NCBI GenBank assembly: GCA_023264015.1
Contig: JALQTJ010000011.1
Span: 1-38,357, forward strand
Source of the DNA: Flavobacteriaceae bacterium
Lineage (GTDB): Bacteria > Bacteroidota > Bacteroidia > Flavobacteriales > Flavobacteriaceae
Length of the DNA: 38,357 nt
Direction: 5' to 3'
Each line of letters begins with the position of its first letter. The stretch's first letter is position 1. The translations under genes were made by a program, and so were the position numbers. Below the pieces are notes generated by a model, which saw nothing but the letters and a program-made list of their open reading frames with translations, was not told the origin of the DNA and searched no databases. This document shows positions 23,845 through 32,474 of the stretch, piece by piece.

Positions 23845-24902
23845 AAAAAACGTTAACCATTAATCTTTCTGGTCTAGTCTATCACATCGATGAAGACGCT
23901 TACACCAAACTGCAAGGCTATCTTGATTCGATCAAGGCCTATCTCGACAATACACTCGGAAGAGATGAGATCATTGCGGATATCGAAAACCGCATTGCTG
24001 AACTCTTTTCGAGCAAAAACAAATCAGTGATCTCTATAGAAGACGTTGAAGAAGTGATTGCGATCATGGGGCAACCCGAAGACTATGTGTCTGAAGAAGA
24101 TACCCCAAAACAAGAGCGCACACACTTCAATGAGAGTAGTAAAAAGCGCCTCTATAGAGATCCTGACAATCAAGTGCTCGGAGGGGTCTGTTCGGGGATC
24201 GGCCACTTCACCGGTATAGATCCCGTCTGGGTACGCCTTATTTTCTTGGCACTCCTGTTCAGTGGCGTCTCGGCCATCTTCTACTTTGTGCTTTGGATCA
24301 TCATCCCTAAGGCCATTAGCATCTCACAAAAACTAGAGATGAAAGGAAAAGCGGCCACTTTCAGCAACATTGAGGATTTCGTGAAAGAGAGTTATCAGAA
24401 CGTGAAAGAGGATCTTAAAAATGTCAACTTTAAAGGCGCCCAACACAAGGCTCAAGAAGGAGCAAAAGGATTTTTCGCATTTGTCGGAGAGCTCTTCAGT
24501 GCACTCTTCAAAGCCATTGGGCGATTGCTAAGTATCATAGGTGAAATCGTGGGAAAGCTTTTCGGAGTGCTCATCATCGCGGTGACACTCGTATTCTTAA
24601 TCGCCATAACCGTTAGTTTCATTGTCGGAAGTTTTATCGATGTTCACATCGGCAATGACATTTTAATGCTTCCTGGGTTTCAATACATGGAATCCAATTG
24701 GGGCGGACCCTATCATCCGATATTCTATCACATCAGTATGATGTTGACCTTCGGAATACCGGCATTTAGCCTACTCTTGGTCGCACTTCAGTTGTTGTTC
24801 AAGAATATGGGGCGTCTTTCAGGCAGCGTCAAAATCGGAATGCTGGCCGTATGGATGATCGCACTCATTTCTTTCATCGTGATGAGTCTCACGCGCTTTT
24901 AA
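23841..24902 (+). CDS. PspC domain-containing membrane protein (short form)
   Basis: This 353-aa protein starts with a conserved Bacteroidota N-terminal region (MKKTLTINLSGLVYHIDEDAY and RDEIIADIENRIAEL, residues 1-55). The PspC domain at about 101-157 (KKRLYRDPDNQVLGGVCSGIGHFTGIDP, then two hydrophobic stretches) follows, and then three or four more membrane segments at about 235-270, 295-320 and 330-350. Homologues I recall in this phylum are often 550-600 aa with a C-terminal periplasmic beta-rich region; here the gene stops right after the last membrane helix. PspC domains are associated with envelope stress responses. The stop overlaps the stop of the convergent gene by 4 bp. Confidence 0.9.
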   Translation: MKKTLTINLSGLVYHIDEDAYTKLQGYLDSIKAYLDNTLGRDEIIADIENRIAELFSSKNKSVISIEDVEEVIAIMGQPEDYVSEEDTPKQERTHFNESSKKRLYRDPDNQVLGGVCSGIGHFTGIDPVWVRLIFLALLFSGVSAIFYFVLWIIIPKAISISQKLEMKGKAATFSNIEDFVKESYQNVKEDLKNVNFKGAQHKAQEGAKGFFAFVGELFSALFKAIGRLLSIIGEIVGKLFGVLIIAVTLVFLIAITVSFIVGSFIDVHIGNDILMLPGFQYMESNWGGPYHPIFYHISMMLTFGIPAFSLLLVALQLLFKNMGRLSGSVKIGMLAVWMIALISFIVMSLTRF

Positions 24903-26485
24903 AGGCGTGAGGCCTTTACCGATTGGGCATTTTTGCGTGCTACCACTTCAGCTAAAGGGGTAGAACTGATATGGCTTTCAAGCCATGACAAGACATCTAA
25001 ATAAAGAAAAGAGCGCCGCTCGTAGTAGTCTTCTTCTAAAGGAAGCAACTGCCCGTGTAGCGCTCTAAATTTTTCTTTCAAATCTTGAGGATAAACCGAT
25101 CCGAGCTCGCGTATGAATTGAATGAGAAGTCGCTGCACCTGATGCAGGTCGTTCATTCGAATCAAGAAGCGGTAGGTACTTAACAAGAGGCGATCAAGAT
25201 CGTCATCTAATCCTGCTTCGAAGTGCGCAATCACATCTAATATGCGCGAAAAACACAAGAGATCTTCACGCATCGTAAGCGATGTATTCGCAATGATTGG
25301 TCTCAAGTAGGCAATGCACTGCGCGTAGTCGGCAGCTCCGAAATACATGCACGCCATTTTGTAATTCAACATCATCACATGATGTGCATCAATCTGATTC
25401 TCAAAGGTCTTTACGCCCTCTTTCACCTCAGTCACTAGCTTCAATCCTTCATTAAATGTGCCTTTTAAGAAATGAAGATTCATTTCATTGTTGACCCGAT
25501 ATAAAAAGGCTAGGGCTTGTGTATTAGTGTTTTTCGGAAAAGCATCTGAGGCAATAGTTTCACGAAGCGTCTCGAGGGTGGTTTTGAACTTTTCAGGGTG
25601 TCTCAATAACAGTAGAGACTCCATCAAATAGTTATTTGCCTTTAGATAAAAAATGGGGTGCGAGGTGAGCATTTCGGGGTACTGTTCAAAGAGGTACACC
25701 CAACGAGAAGCATGCTTGAAAAGCCCCAAAAAATCTTGAGTGATCATGCTATACCACACATGGGCCTTGGCGTACCAAAGGCGCTCTCTAAACCCTAATT
25801 GTTCGTAATCGACTTTCGGAAGTTCTCTGAAGAAAAACTGAGTGATATCGCGGTATTCATCATCACTTTTAACGTATCCGGCCTTGAGCAAACGCTCGTA
25901 GAGCAAGAGCGATAAATTCGACAGTTGACTGCAGAGCATATTGGCCTCTCCGAGTTCTCTGGCATCAGAAACTAAGGCTTCGGTTCTGTTGCTCATGCTT
26001 CGCGTGATGTACTGAGATTCAATAATTTTTTCAAACTCTACAATTTCGTATTGCGTGTACTTCTCATCCCACTTTTTCGCCATTTGTTTGGCCTTCTCAA
26101 GAATCTTTAAGCTTTGTCGGTACAAGCCCTTCTGATACAGAACCGTGGCAAAATCAAGCTGTTCGCGAATGAGCATGCGCGGATTTTGGATACTCGGATT
26201 CAACCTCAACGAGGTGAGCAATTGCTTGTAGAGGTGTGATTTGAGATTTGCTAACTGCGTGCGAGATACAAAAGATTGCTTGAGCAATTCACGCTCGTCG
26301 TACACCTCAGCGTGATCAAAAAAATCAAATAATTGGATGAATTTTGAATCGCGGTGCCCTTCAATTCTATTCGCATAGAGCTTAAATTGTCGTTTTTGTG
26401 CCTTAGTCAGTGACTTTATGAGCAAAAAGACCGGATCTTGCGTATTTTTAGGTGTCGCCGGATATTTTTTGTTAACTCTCTGCAT
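24899..26485 (-). CDS. Conserved hypothetical protein, alpha-helical TPR-like repeats
   Basis: I do not recognise a named family for this 528-aa protein. It has no signal peptide or membrane segment and is strongly alpha-helical, with repeated helix-pair patterns (for example around residues 110-140, 200-260, 350-420) that resemble degenerate TPR units. The N-terminus (PVFLLIKSLTKAQKRQFKLYANR) looks like a conserved head region found in Bacteroidota proteins of similar length. It is probably a cytoplasmic scaffold or interaction protein. It stands alone between the PspC gene and the leu operon, and its start is the first ATG after a 113-bp divergent gap. Confidence 0.8.
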   Translation of the reverse strand: MQRVNKKYPATPKNTQDPVFLLIKSLTKAQKRQFKLYANRIEGHRDSKFIQLFDFFDHAEVYDERELLKQSFVSRTQLANLKSHLYKQLLTSLRLNPSIQNPRMLIREQLDFATVLYQKGLYRQSLKILEKAKQMAKKWDEKYTQYEIVEFEKIIESQYITRSMSNRTEALVSDARELGEANMLCSQLSNLSLLLYERLLKAGYVKSDDEYRDITQFFFRELPKVDYEQLGFRERLWYAKAHVWYSMITQDFLGLFKHASRWVYLFEQYPEMLTSHPIFYLKANNYLMESLLLLRHPEKFKTTLETLRETIASDAFPKNTNTQALAFLYRVNNEMNLHFLKGTFNEGLKLVTEVKEGVKTFENQIDAHHVMMLNYKMACMYFGAADYAQCIAYLRPIIANTSLTMREDLLCFSRILDVIAHFEAGLDDDLDRLLLSTYRFLIRMNDLHQVQRLLIQFIRELGSVYPQDLKEKFRALHGQLLPLEEDYYERRSFLYLDVLSWLESHISSTPLAEVVARKNAQSVKASRL

Positions 26486-26566
26486 ATTAGTAAAATAGGA
26501 TCATAATTGTAGGGTTGAATTTCGTAATATAATCCGTGATACCCAAATAAAGCATCAAAGAGCGGT

Positions 26567-26574
26567 TATTTTTG
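26567..26574 (+). promoter_or_regulatory. -7 element (TATTTTTG) for the leu operon
   Basis: TATTTTTG matches TAnnTTTG and lies 24 bp before the leuA ATG, predicting a leader of about 18 nt. There is no room for a leader peptide or attenuator before leuA. No -33 TTG is seen at ideal spacing. TAATATTTG at 26580-26588 is an alternative, less good match. Confidence 0.38.
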
Positions 26575-26598
26575 AGTTTAATATTTGCGTAAGTCGCT

Positions 26599-27753
26599 AT
26601 GGGCAAAGAAAAAGTAGAAATTTTCGATACCACTCTAAGAGACGGAGAGCAGGTCCCTGGCTGTAAGCTAGACACCAAAAGCAAACTTGAAATTGCTGAA
26701 CAACTCGACGCTCTGGGGGTAGATATCATTGAGGCCGGATTCCCCATCTCTAGCCCAGGTGATTTTAAAGCGGTTGAGGCCGTTGCGAAATTGGTTAAAA
26801 ATGCAAGAGTTTGCGGTTTGACCCGTGCTGTTGAAAAAGACATTGACGTAGCTGCTGAAGCACTTAAGTCGGCCGTTCGACCACGCATTCATACCGGAAT
26901 CGGCACCTCTGACTCTCACATCACTCACAAGTTTAGAGCGACAAGAGAACAAATCATCGAACGGGCAGAAAAGGCCGTCGCTCATGCCAAGCGCTATGTT
27001 GAAGACGTCGAGTTCTATGCAGAAGATGCCGGACGAACAGACAATGAATTCTTAGCCCGAGTGTGCGAAAAAGTGATTGCCGCCGGAGCTACCGTGCTCA
27101 ACATTCCAGATACCACAGGATACTGTCTGCCTGAAGACTACGGAGCGAAAATTGCTTACCTGAAAGCGAACGTCAAAGGGATCGAAAAGGCGACCCTTTC
27201 GTGCCATTGCCACAACGATCTCGGTCTAGCCACGGCAAACGCGATTTCAGGAGCACGCAACGGAGCGCGCCAAATCGAGTGTACCATCAACGGTATCGGA
27301 GAACGCGCCGGAAACACCGCTTTAGAAGAAGTGGTGATGATCATGCGTCAACACCCAGGCCTTGACCTATACACTGACATCAATACCAAACTACTCAATT
27401 CAATCAGCCATTTAGTTTCTGATCGCATGGGCATGTTTGTTCAAGCCAATAAAGCCATCGTCGGCGCCAATGCCTTTGCTCATAGCTCGGGCATACACCA
27501 AGACGGTGTAATCAAGAATAGAGAAACCTATGAAATTATCGATCCGCTAGAAGTGGGTGTCGATCATTCGGCTATAGTACTCACTGCCAGAAGCGGTCGT
27601 GCGGCCCTCGCGTACCGCGCTAAAAACTTAGGGTTCGAATTTGACAAATTGATGCTCGATACCATGTATGAGCAATTCTTGATCATGGCCGATTCCAAAA
27701 AAGAAATCGACGATAACGATATCGAAGTACTAGTAAAACAAGTGAAGCAATAA
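26599..27753 (+). CDS. leuA: 2-isopropylmalate synthase, short form without regulatory domain
   Basis: This 384-aa enzyme condenses acetyl-CoA with 2-ketoisovalerate, committing carbon to leucine. The HMGL-like TIM barrel opens with [10 protein letters not shown] (Arg14-Asp15, acid/metal ligands) and has the metal motif HCHND (His203, His205) and NGIGERAGN. The linker segment with SGIHQDG follows. The protein stops after the helical subdomain and lacks the C-terminal LeuA dimer domain that mediates leucine feedback in the usual 500-aa form. A paralogue three genes downstream keeps that domain. First gene of the leuA-leuC-leuD-paralogue-leuB operon. Confidence 0.93.
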   Translation: MGKEKVEIFDTTLRDGEQVPGCKLDTKSKLEIAEQLDALGVDIIEAGFPISSPGDFKAVEAVAKLVKNARVCGLTRAVEKDIDVAAEALKSAVRPRIHTGIGTSDSHITHKFRATREQIIERAEKAVAHAKRYVEDVEFYAEDAGRTDNEFLARVCEKVIAAGATVLNIPDTTGYCLPEDYGAKIAYLKANVKGIEKATLSCHCHNDLGLATANAISGARNGARQIECTINGIGERAGNTALEEVVMIMRQHPGLDLYTDINTKLLNSISHLVSDRMGMFVQANKAIVGANAFAHSSGIHQDGVIKNRETYEIIDPLEVGVDHSAIVLTARSGRAALAYRAKNLGFEFDKLMLDTMYEQFLIMADSKKEIDDNDIEVLVKQVKQ

Positions 27754-27771
27754 ACCTAGCTTTCAACCTCC

Positions 27772-29169
27772 ATGAAAAAAACATTATTTGACAAAGTATG
27801 GGATGCGCATGTGGTTTCTTCTGTACCTGAAGGACCAGATGTACTCTTTATCGATCGCCATATGGTGCACGAAGTAACGAGTCCGGTAGCCTTTTTGGGA
27901 TTAAAAAACCGCGGCATCAAAGTGTTGTATCCTGAGCGCACGTTCGCTACTGCAGATCACAACACCCCTACACTCAACCAACACCTTCCTGTAGCCGATG
28001 CACTATCTGCGAATCAACTTTCTGCGCTAGAGCGCAATGCAGCAGAGCACGGCATTTCTTATTGGGGACTCGGTCACGAGAAAAACGGTATTGTACACGT
28101 GGTGGGCCCAGAATACGGTATTACCCTTCCGGGGGCAACCATTGTCTGCGGAGATTCTCATACCTCAACGCATGGAGCCTTTGGTGCGATCGCATTCGGA
28201 ATCGGTACCTCTGAGGTTGAAATGGTACTCTCTACCCAATGTATCATGCAGCCTAAACCGAAAAGCATGCGCATTCACATTGAGGGAATGCCAGGCAGAG
28301 GCGTTACTCCTAAAGACGTTGCTCTATTTATCATCTCAAAACTCAGTACTTCAGGGGCTACAGGGCACTTTGTAGAATATACCGGTGAGGTCTTCGAAAA
28401 GATGAGTATGGAGGGTCGTATGACCGTGTGTAACCTGTCTATTGAGATGGGAGCTCGCGGTGGAATGATCGCTCCTGATCAAACTACTTTCGACTATGTA
28501 CAAGGGCGTGAATTTGCACCAAAAGGAGCTGACTGGGAGAGTGCGATGAACTATTGGAGCACACTGCACACTGATGAAGGAGCGACCTACGATAAAGAAA
28601 TAATTTTAAACGGCGCTGAAATCGAGCCGATGATCACCTACGGAACCAACCCTGGGATGGGAACAGGAATCAGCGGAAGCATTCCTTCTCTCGAGCAGGC
28701 CGATGGCAGCAAAGAAAGCTACAAGAAGTCGCTTGACTATATGGGCTTCAATGAAAAAGACCAGCTACTCGGCAAAAAAGTCGACTATGTGTTCTTAGGG
28801 AGTTGTACCAACGGACGCATCGAAGACTTTAGAGCGTTCACTGAAATCGTGAAGGGGCGTAAGAAAGCAGATCACATTACGGCTTGGTTAGTACCCGGAT
28901 CACACAAAGTACGTCAAGCCATCATTGACGAAGGATTGTTCGACATCCTCTCTGAGGCCGGCTTTGAACTTAGAGAACCTGGCTGTTCTGCTTGTCTTGC
29001 AATGAATGAAGACAAGATTCCGGCCGGAAAAGTGGCTGTCAGTACCTCAAACCGAAACTTCGAAGGGCGTCAAGGCCCAGGAGCTCGTACGATGCTCGCC
29101 AGCCCAACGGTGGCAGCGGCAACCGCAGTAACTGGAGTTGTGACTGACCCTAGAACCTTAATCGACTAA
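27772..29169 (+). CDS. leuC: 3-isopropylmalate dehydratase large subunit
   Basis: This 465-aa aconitase-superfamily subunit isomerises 2-isopropylmalate to 3-isopropylmalate with LeuD. The three cysteines that hold the [4Fe-4S] cluster are Cys345 (GSCTNGR), Cys405 and Cys408 (PGCSACLAM). [13 protein letters not shown] and [11 protein letters not shown] are also diagnostic. Length matches E. coli LeuC (466 aa). It lies 18 bp after leuA and 3 bp before leuD. The same LeuCD pair can also isomerise citramalate, relevant to the synthase paralogue in this operon. Confidence 0.97.
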   Translation: MKKTLFDKVWDAHVVSSVPEGPDVLFIDRHMVHEVTSPVAFLGLKNRGIKVLYPERTFATADHNTPTLNQHLPVADALSANQLSALERNAAEHGISYWGLGHEKNGIVHVVGPEYGITLPGATIVCGDSHTSTHGAFGAIAFGIGTSEVEMVLSTQCIMQPKPKSMRIHIEGMPGRGVTPKDVALFIISKLSTSGATGHFVEYTGEVFEKMSMEGRMTVCNLSIEMGARGGMIAPDQTTFDYVQGREFAPKGADWESAMNYWSTLHTDEGATYDKEIILNGAEIEPMITYGTNPGMGTGISGSIPSLEQADGSKESYKKSLDYMGFNEKDQLLGKKVDYVFLGSCTNGRIEDFRAFTEIVKGRKKADHITAWLVPGSHKVRQAIIDEGLFDILSEAGFELREPGCSACLAMNEDKIPAGKVAVSTSNRNFEGRQGPGARTMLASPTVAAATAVTGVVTDPRTLID

Positions 29170-29172
29170 CAC

Positions 29173-29769
29173 ATGGCCTACGATAAATTTACCACCCTAA
29201 GCAGTTCTGTAGTTCCGCTACCGATAGAAAATGTAGATACCGATCAGATCATTCCTGCCCGCTTTTTAAAGGCGACGGAGCGCAAGGGATTTGGAGACAA
29301 CCTCTTTCGCGATTGGCGTTTCAATCAAGACGGAAGTCCTAAGGCTGATTTTGTACTGAATAACGACACCTACTCTGGAAAAATCTTGGTAGGCGGAAAA
29401 AATTTCGGTTCAGGATCTTCACGAGAGCACGCTGCATGGGCCATCTACGACTATGGGTTCCGCTGTGTGATTTCGAGCTTCTTTGCCGATATCTTCAAGA
29501 ACAACTGCCTTAACATTGGGGTGCTTCCTGTTCAAGTATCTGAAGGATTTCTTCAATCCATCTTTGATGCCGTTAAAGAAGACCCTAAGACCGAAGTAAC
29601 GGTAGACCTAGGTACTCAAACGGTGACGCTCAATGCCACTGGTGCACAAGAAACTTTTGAGATTTCAGCCTACAAAAAACAAAATCTCCAAAACGGATTC
29701 GACGATATCGATTACCTATTGAATATCAAATCTTCAATCGAAGGTTTCGCCGAAACAAGACCTTTTTAA
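29173..29769 (+). CDS. leuD: 3-isopropylmalate dehydratase small subunit
   Basis: This 198-aa subunit completes the isopropylmalate isomerase. It shows VDTDQIIPARFLK near residues 18-30 and the substrate-loop motif NFGSGSSREHAAWAI, both conserved in LeuD. The length is that of the bacterial two-subunit enzyme. It follows leuC after 3 bp. The stop codon lies next to the left arm of an inverted repeat that spans the start of the next gene. Confidence 0.97.
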   Translation: MAYDKFTTLSSSVVPLPIENVDTDQIIPARFLKATERKGFGDNLFRDWRFNQDGSPKADFVLNNDTYSGKILVGGKNFGSGSSREHAAWAIYDYGFRCVISSFFADIFKNNCLNIGVLPVQVSEGFLQSIFDAVKEDPKTEVTVDLGTQTVTLNATGAQETFEISAYKKQNLQNGFDDIDYLLNIKSSIEGFAETRPF

Positions 29770-29815
29770 TAGGCCTTTTAAGCCCCGTTCAATGAAACAG
29801 AAACAAAGGCCTATT
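29768..29815 (+). repeat. 11-bp perfect inverted repeat flanking the start codon of the synthase paralogue
   Basis: AATAGGCCTTT at 29768-29778 and its exact reverse complement AAAGGCCTATT at 29805-29815 are separated by 26 bp. In the mRNA they would form an 11-bp stem with the ATG at 29792 in the loop, between leuD and the following gene. No T-run follows, so it is not a terminator. A translational control or RNA-processing role is possible but unproven; each arm contains the self-complementary AGGCCT. Confidence 0.5.
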
Positions 29816-31324
29816 GAGATCATGGACACCACCCTACGCGATGGTGAACAAACTTCTGGGGTTTCTTTTACTGCAGCAGAGAAGCTAACCGTAGCTCAGT
29901 TACTGTTAGAAGAGTTGCAGGTAGATCGGATTGAAATCGCCTCGGCAAGAGTTTCAAAAGGAGAACAAGAGGCGGTGAATCGCATTACCTCATGGGCCTC
30001 TGATAAAGGGTTACTTGATCGTGTTGAGGTACTCACCTTTGTAGATCAAGGAGTATCACTAGATTGGATGGAGGCTTCGGGAGCTAAGGTGCAAAACCTG
30101 CTAACAAAGGGTTCATTAAATCACCTCACTCATCAACTTAAACAAACACCAGAACAACATTTCAATAACGTCGCTGATAACCTTCAAGAAGCTCAAAAAA
30201 GAGGCATCCGTTCAAACGTATATCTCGAAGACTGGAGCAACGGAATGCGCAATTCAAAAGACTATGTGTTTGACTATCTCGATCATTTGGTCAAGCAGCC
30301 GGTTGAACGCATCTTGTTGCCCGATACGCTAGGGGTACTCACCCCTGATGAGACTTCAAGTTATCTACGTGAGATTCTTTCGCGCTATCCTGAGGTACGC
30401 TTTGATTTTCACGGCCATAACGATTACGATCTCGGAGTAGCCAATGTGCTTGAGGCTGTTAAGGCCGGAGTCAATGGCTTACACCTTACCGTCAATGGAA
30501 TGGGAGAGCGTGCCGGCAATGCCGCATTGGCGAGTAGCATCGCGGTGATCAACGACTTTATTCCTGAAGTGAAGACCCGTGTAAAAGAGAAGGCACTCTA
30601 TAAAGTGAGTCAACTCGTCGCCACCTTTAGTGGGTTTCATATTCCAGTAAACAAGCCCGTCGTAGGCGCGAATGTATTTACGCAGACCGCCGGGATACAC
30701 GCAGACGGGGACGCTAAAAACAACCTTTATTTTAACGACCTTTTGCCTGAGCGATTCGGCCGCAAACGCTCTTATGCCCTGGGCAAAACTTCAGGCAAAG
30801 CCAATATTCTTAAAAACCTCAATAGCCTCGGAATCTCTCTAGGAGAAGAGGAGCTGAAAAAGGTTACCGCTCAGGTGATTGCCCTTGGAGACAAAAAGCA
30901 AAAGGTGACCCTAGACGACCTGCCTTATATCATCTCTGATGTACTAGGTGAAAGTGCCTATGCACAACACGTTAAGATTGAGTCTTATGTTTTGACTCAT
31001 GCCAAAGGGCTGCAACCCTCCACCACCGTTAGTGTTCGCATCGACGATGAGGTGTATGAAGAAAATGCCTGCGGAGACGGTCAATACGACGCCTTCTTAA
31101 ATGCCATTCGAAAAATTTACAAGCAACTCTCTCGTGAGCTTCCTCTGCTGATTGACTACTTTGTTCATATTCCACCTGGCAGTCACTCCGACGCCCTATG
31201 TGAAACGACCATCACCTGGAAGACAGCTACTCGAGAATTCATCACTAGAGGTCTAGACTCTGATCAGACCGTATCGGCCATCAAGGCCACTGAAAAAATG
31301 CTGAACCAAATCTATACAGCCTAA
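29792..31324 (+). CDS. Citramalate synthase / isopropylmalate synthase paralogue with regulatory domain
   Basis: This 510-aa protein belongs to the LeuA/CimA/homocitrate synthase family. The TIM barrel has [13 protein letters not shown] (Arg16-Asp17), the metal motif FHGHND (His207, His209) and NGMGERAGN. A linker domain (TAGIHADG) and a complete C-terminal LeuA dimer regulatory domain (about 370-510) with ACGDGQYDAF follow. It diverges clearly from leuA in the same operon. Its context and the absence of ilvA suggest (R)-citramalate synthesis from pyruvate and acetyl-CoA, feeding 2-oxobutyrate to isoleucine through LeuCD and LeuB. A second isopropylmalate synthase or a homocitrate-like enzyme remains possible. 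Confidence 0.85.
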   Translation: MKQKQRPIEIMDTTLRDGEQTSGVSFTAAEKLTVAQLLLEELQVDRIEIASARVSKGEQEAVNRITSWASDKGLLDRVEVLTFVDQGVSLDWMEASGAKVQNLLTKGSLNHLTHQLKQTPEQHFNNVADNLQEAQKRGIRSNVYLEDWSNGMRNSKDYVFDYLDHLVKQPVERILLPDTLGVLTPDETSSYLREILSRYPEVRFDFHGHNDYDLGVANVLEAVKAGVNGLHLTVNGMGERAGNAALASSIAVINDFIPEVKTRVKEKALYKVSQLVATFSGFHIPVNKPVVGANVFTQTAGIHADGDAKNNLYFNDLLPERFGRKRSYALGKTSGKANILKNLNSLGISLGEEELKKVTAQVIALGDKKQKVTLDDLPYIISDVLGESAYAQHVKIESYVLTHAKGLQPSTTVSVRIDDEVYEENACGDGQYDAFLNAIRKIYKQLSRELPLLIDYFVHIPPGSHSDALCETTITWKTATREFITRGLDSDQTVSAIKATEKMLNQIYTA

Positions 31325-31326
31325 GC

Positions 31327-32391
31327 ATGAAAATGACCATTGCCCTACTCGCCGGAGACGGAATCGGCCCCGAAGTAACCGCTGAAGCGGTTAAAGTCAG
31401 TAACGCTATAGCCGAAGTATACGGGCATGAAATCGAATGGAGGCCTGCCCTAACGGGGGCGGCAGCTATCGACGCGGTTGGTGATCCATATCCACCCGAG
31501 ACCCATGAGGTGTGTGCGAGCTCAGACGCTGTGCTTTTTGGCGCTATCGGACTTCCTCGTTTTGATAACGACCCTTCAGCGAAGGTGCGTCCTGAGCAAG
31601 GCCTACTGCGTATGAGAAAAATGCTCGGACTTTACGCCAATGTGCGTCCGACCTTTGTATTTGAATCGCTCATAGACAATAGCCCTTTAAAGCGCGACCG
31701 CATTGAAGGTACCGACCTAGTATTCGTTCGAGAGCTTACCGGAGGAATTTACTTCGGAGAGCGCGGACGTCAAGACAACGACAATACCGCCTTCGATACC
31801 TGCACCTATACTAGAGATGAAATCGTTCGTCTTGCTCGTAAAGGGTTTGAATTAGCTATGAGCAGAAGAAAGCAACTTTGCTTAGTCGACAAGGCCAATG
31901 TACTTGAGACTTCACGCTTGTGGCGTGAAACCGTTCAGAGCATGGAGAAAGAATATCCTGAGGTCACCGTAAGTTACGAGCTCGTAGATGCCGTAGCTAT
32001 GCGTCTCATTCAATGGCCAAAAGCCTACGACGTGCTTATCACTGAAAACCTTTTTGGAGATATTTTGACCGATGAGGCTTCTGTGATTTCTGGATCTATG
32101 GGGTTAATGCCTTCAGCTTCTATTGGATCTAAAGTGGCCTTATACGAACCGATTCACGGATCTTTTCCTCAGGCTACTGGTAAAAACATCGCTAACCCAT
32201 TGGCAACCATACTATCAGCTGCTATGCTATTTGAAATGTCGTTCAACTTAAAAGACGAGGCCGAACACATTCGTAAGGCCGTCAACCAGTCACTAGCCGA
32301 CATGGTGGTCACCGAAGACCTAGCCGGATCAAACAAAGCCTATGGCACTTCAGAGGTCGGAGACTATGTGGTGGCCCAAATCAAAAAATAA
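31327..32391 (+). CDS. leuB: 3-isopropylmalate dehydrogenase
   Basis: This 354-aa enzyme oxidatively decarboxylates 3-isopropylmalate with NAD+. Visible are the N-terminal LLAGDGIGPEV motif, the substrate arginines in GLYANVRPTFVF and RELTGGIYFGERG, the catalytic lysine region VDKANVLETSRLW, and the metal-binding ENLFGDILTDEAS. The segment EPIHGSFPQATGKNIANP lies near the nucleotide site and is typical of NAD-dependent LeuB. It starts 2 bp after the preceding synthase and is the last gene of the operon, ahead of a strong terminator. It would also act on the beta-methylmalate of the citramalate route. Confidence 0.97.
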   Translation: MKMTIALLAGDGIGPEVTAEAVKVSNAIAEVYGHEIEWRPALTGAAAIDAVGDPYPPETHEVCASSDAVLFGAIGLPRFDNDPSAKVRPEQGLLRMRKMLGLYANVRPTFVFESLIDNSPLKRDRIEGTDLVFVRELTGGIYFGERGRQDNDNTAFDTCTYTRDEIVRLARKGFELAMSRRKQLCLVDKANVLETSRLWRETVQSMEKEYPEVTVSYELVDAVAMRLIQWPKAYDVLITENLFGDILTDEASVISGSMGLMPSASIGSKVALYEPIHGSFPQATGKNIANPLATILSAAMLFEMSFNLKDEAEHIRKAVNQSLADMVVTEDLAGSNKAYGTSEVGDYVVAQIKK

Positions 32392-32416
32392 ACTTTTAGC
32401 CGACAACTAGAAAGAC

Positions 32417-32445
32417 AAAGGGCGCCCGATGGGCGCCCTTTTTTT
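32417..32445 (+). terminator. Intrinsic terminator of the leu operon
   Basis: An 11-bp perfect stem, AAAGGGCGCCC with GGGCGCCCTTT, closes a 3-nt GAT loop and runs into seven Ts (32439-32445), 26 bp after leuB. On the opposite strand the tract after the stem is only TTTGTCTTT, so it should terminate ilvC transcription less well. Confidence 0.92.
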
Positions 32446-32474
32446 GACCGTAGATTGGATAGGTAAAACAAAAA

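Noticed and set aside
26580-26588. TAATATTTG before leuA, and the same string upstream of ilvD on the minus strand
   Set aside because: It is shared by both operons, but is a low-complexity AT string with an imperfect promoter match; probably coincidence.
26487-26888. A 133-codon minus-strand frame upstream of the large helical protein gene
   Set aside because: It overlaps the leuA coding region, is rich in Ser/Ala/Thr shadow sequence and matches no family I know.
32392-32474. The leuB terminator as a fully bidirectional terminator for ilvC
   Set aside because: The stem is symmetric, but the opposite strand has only an interrupted T tract, so strong termination in that direction is not supported.
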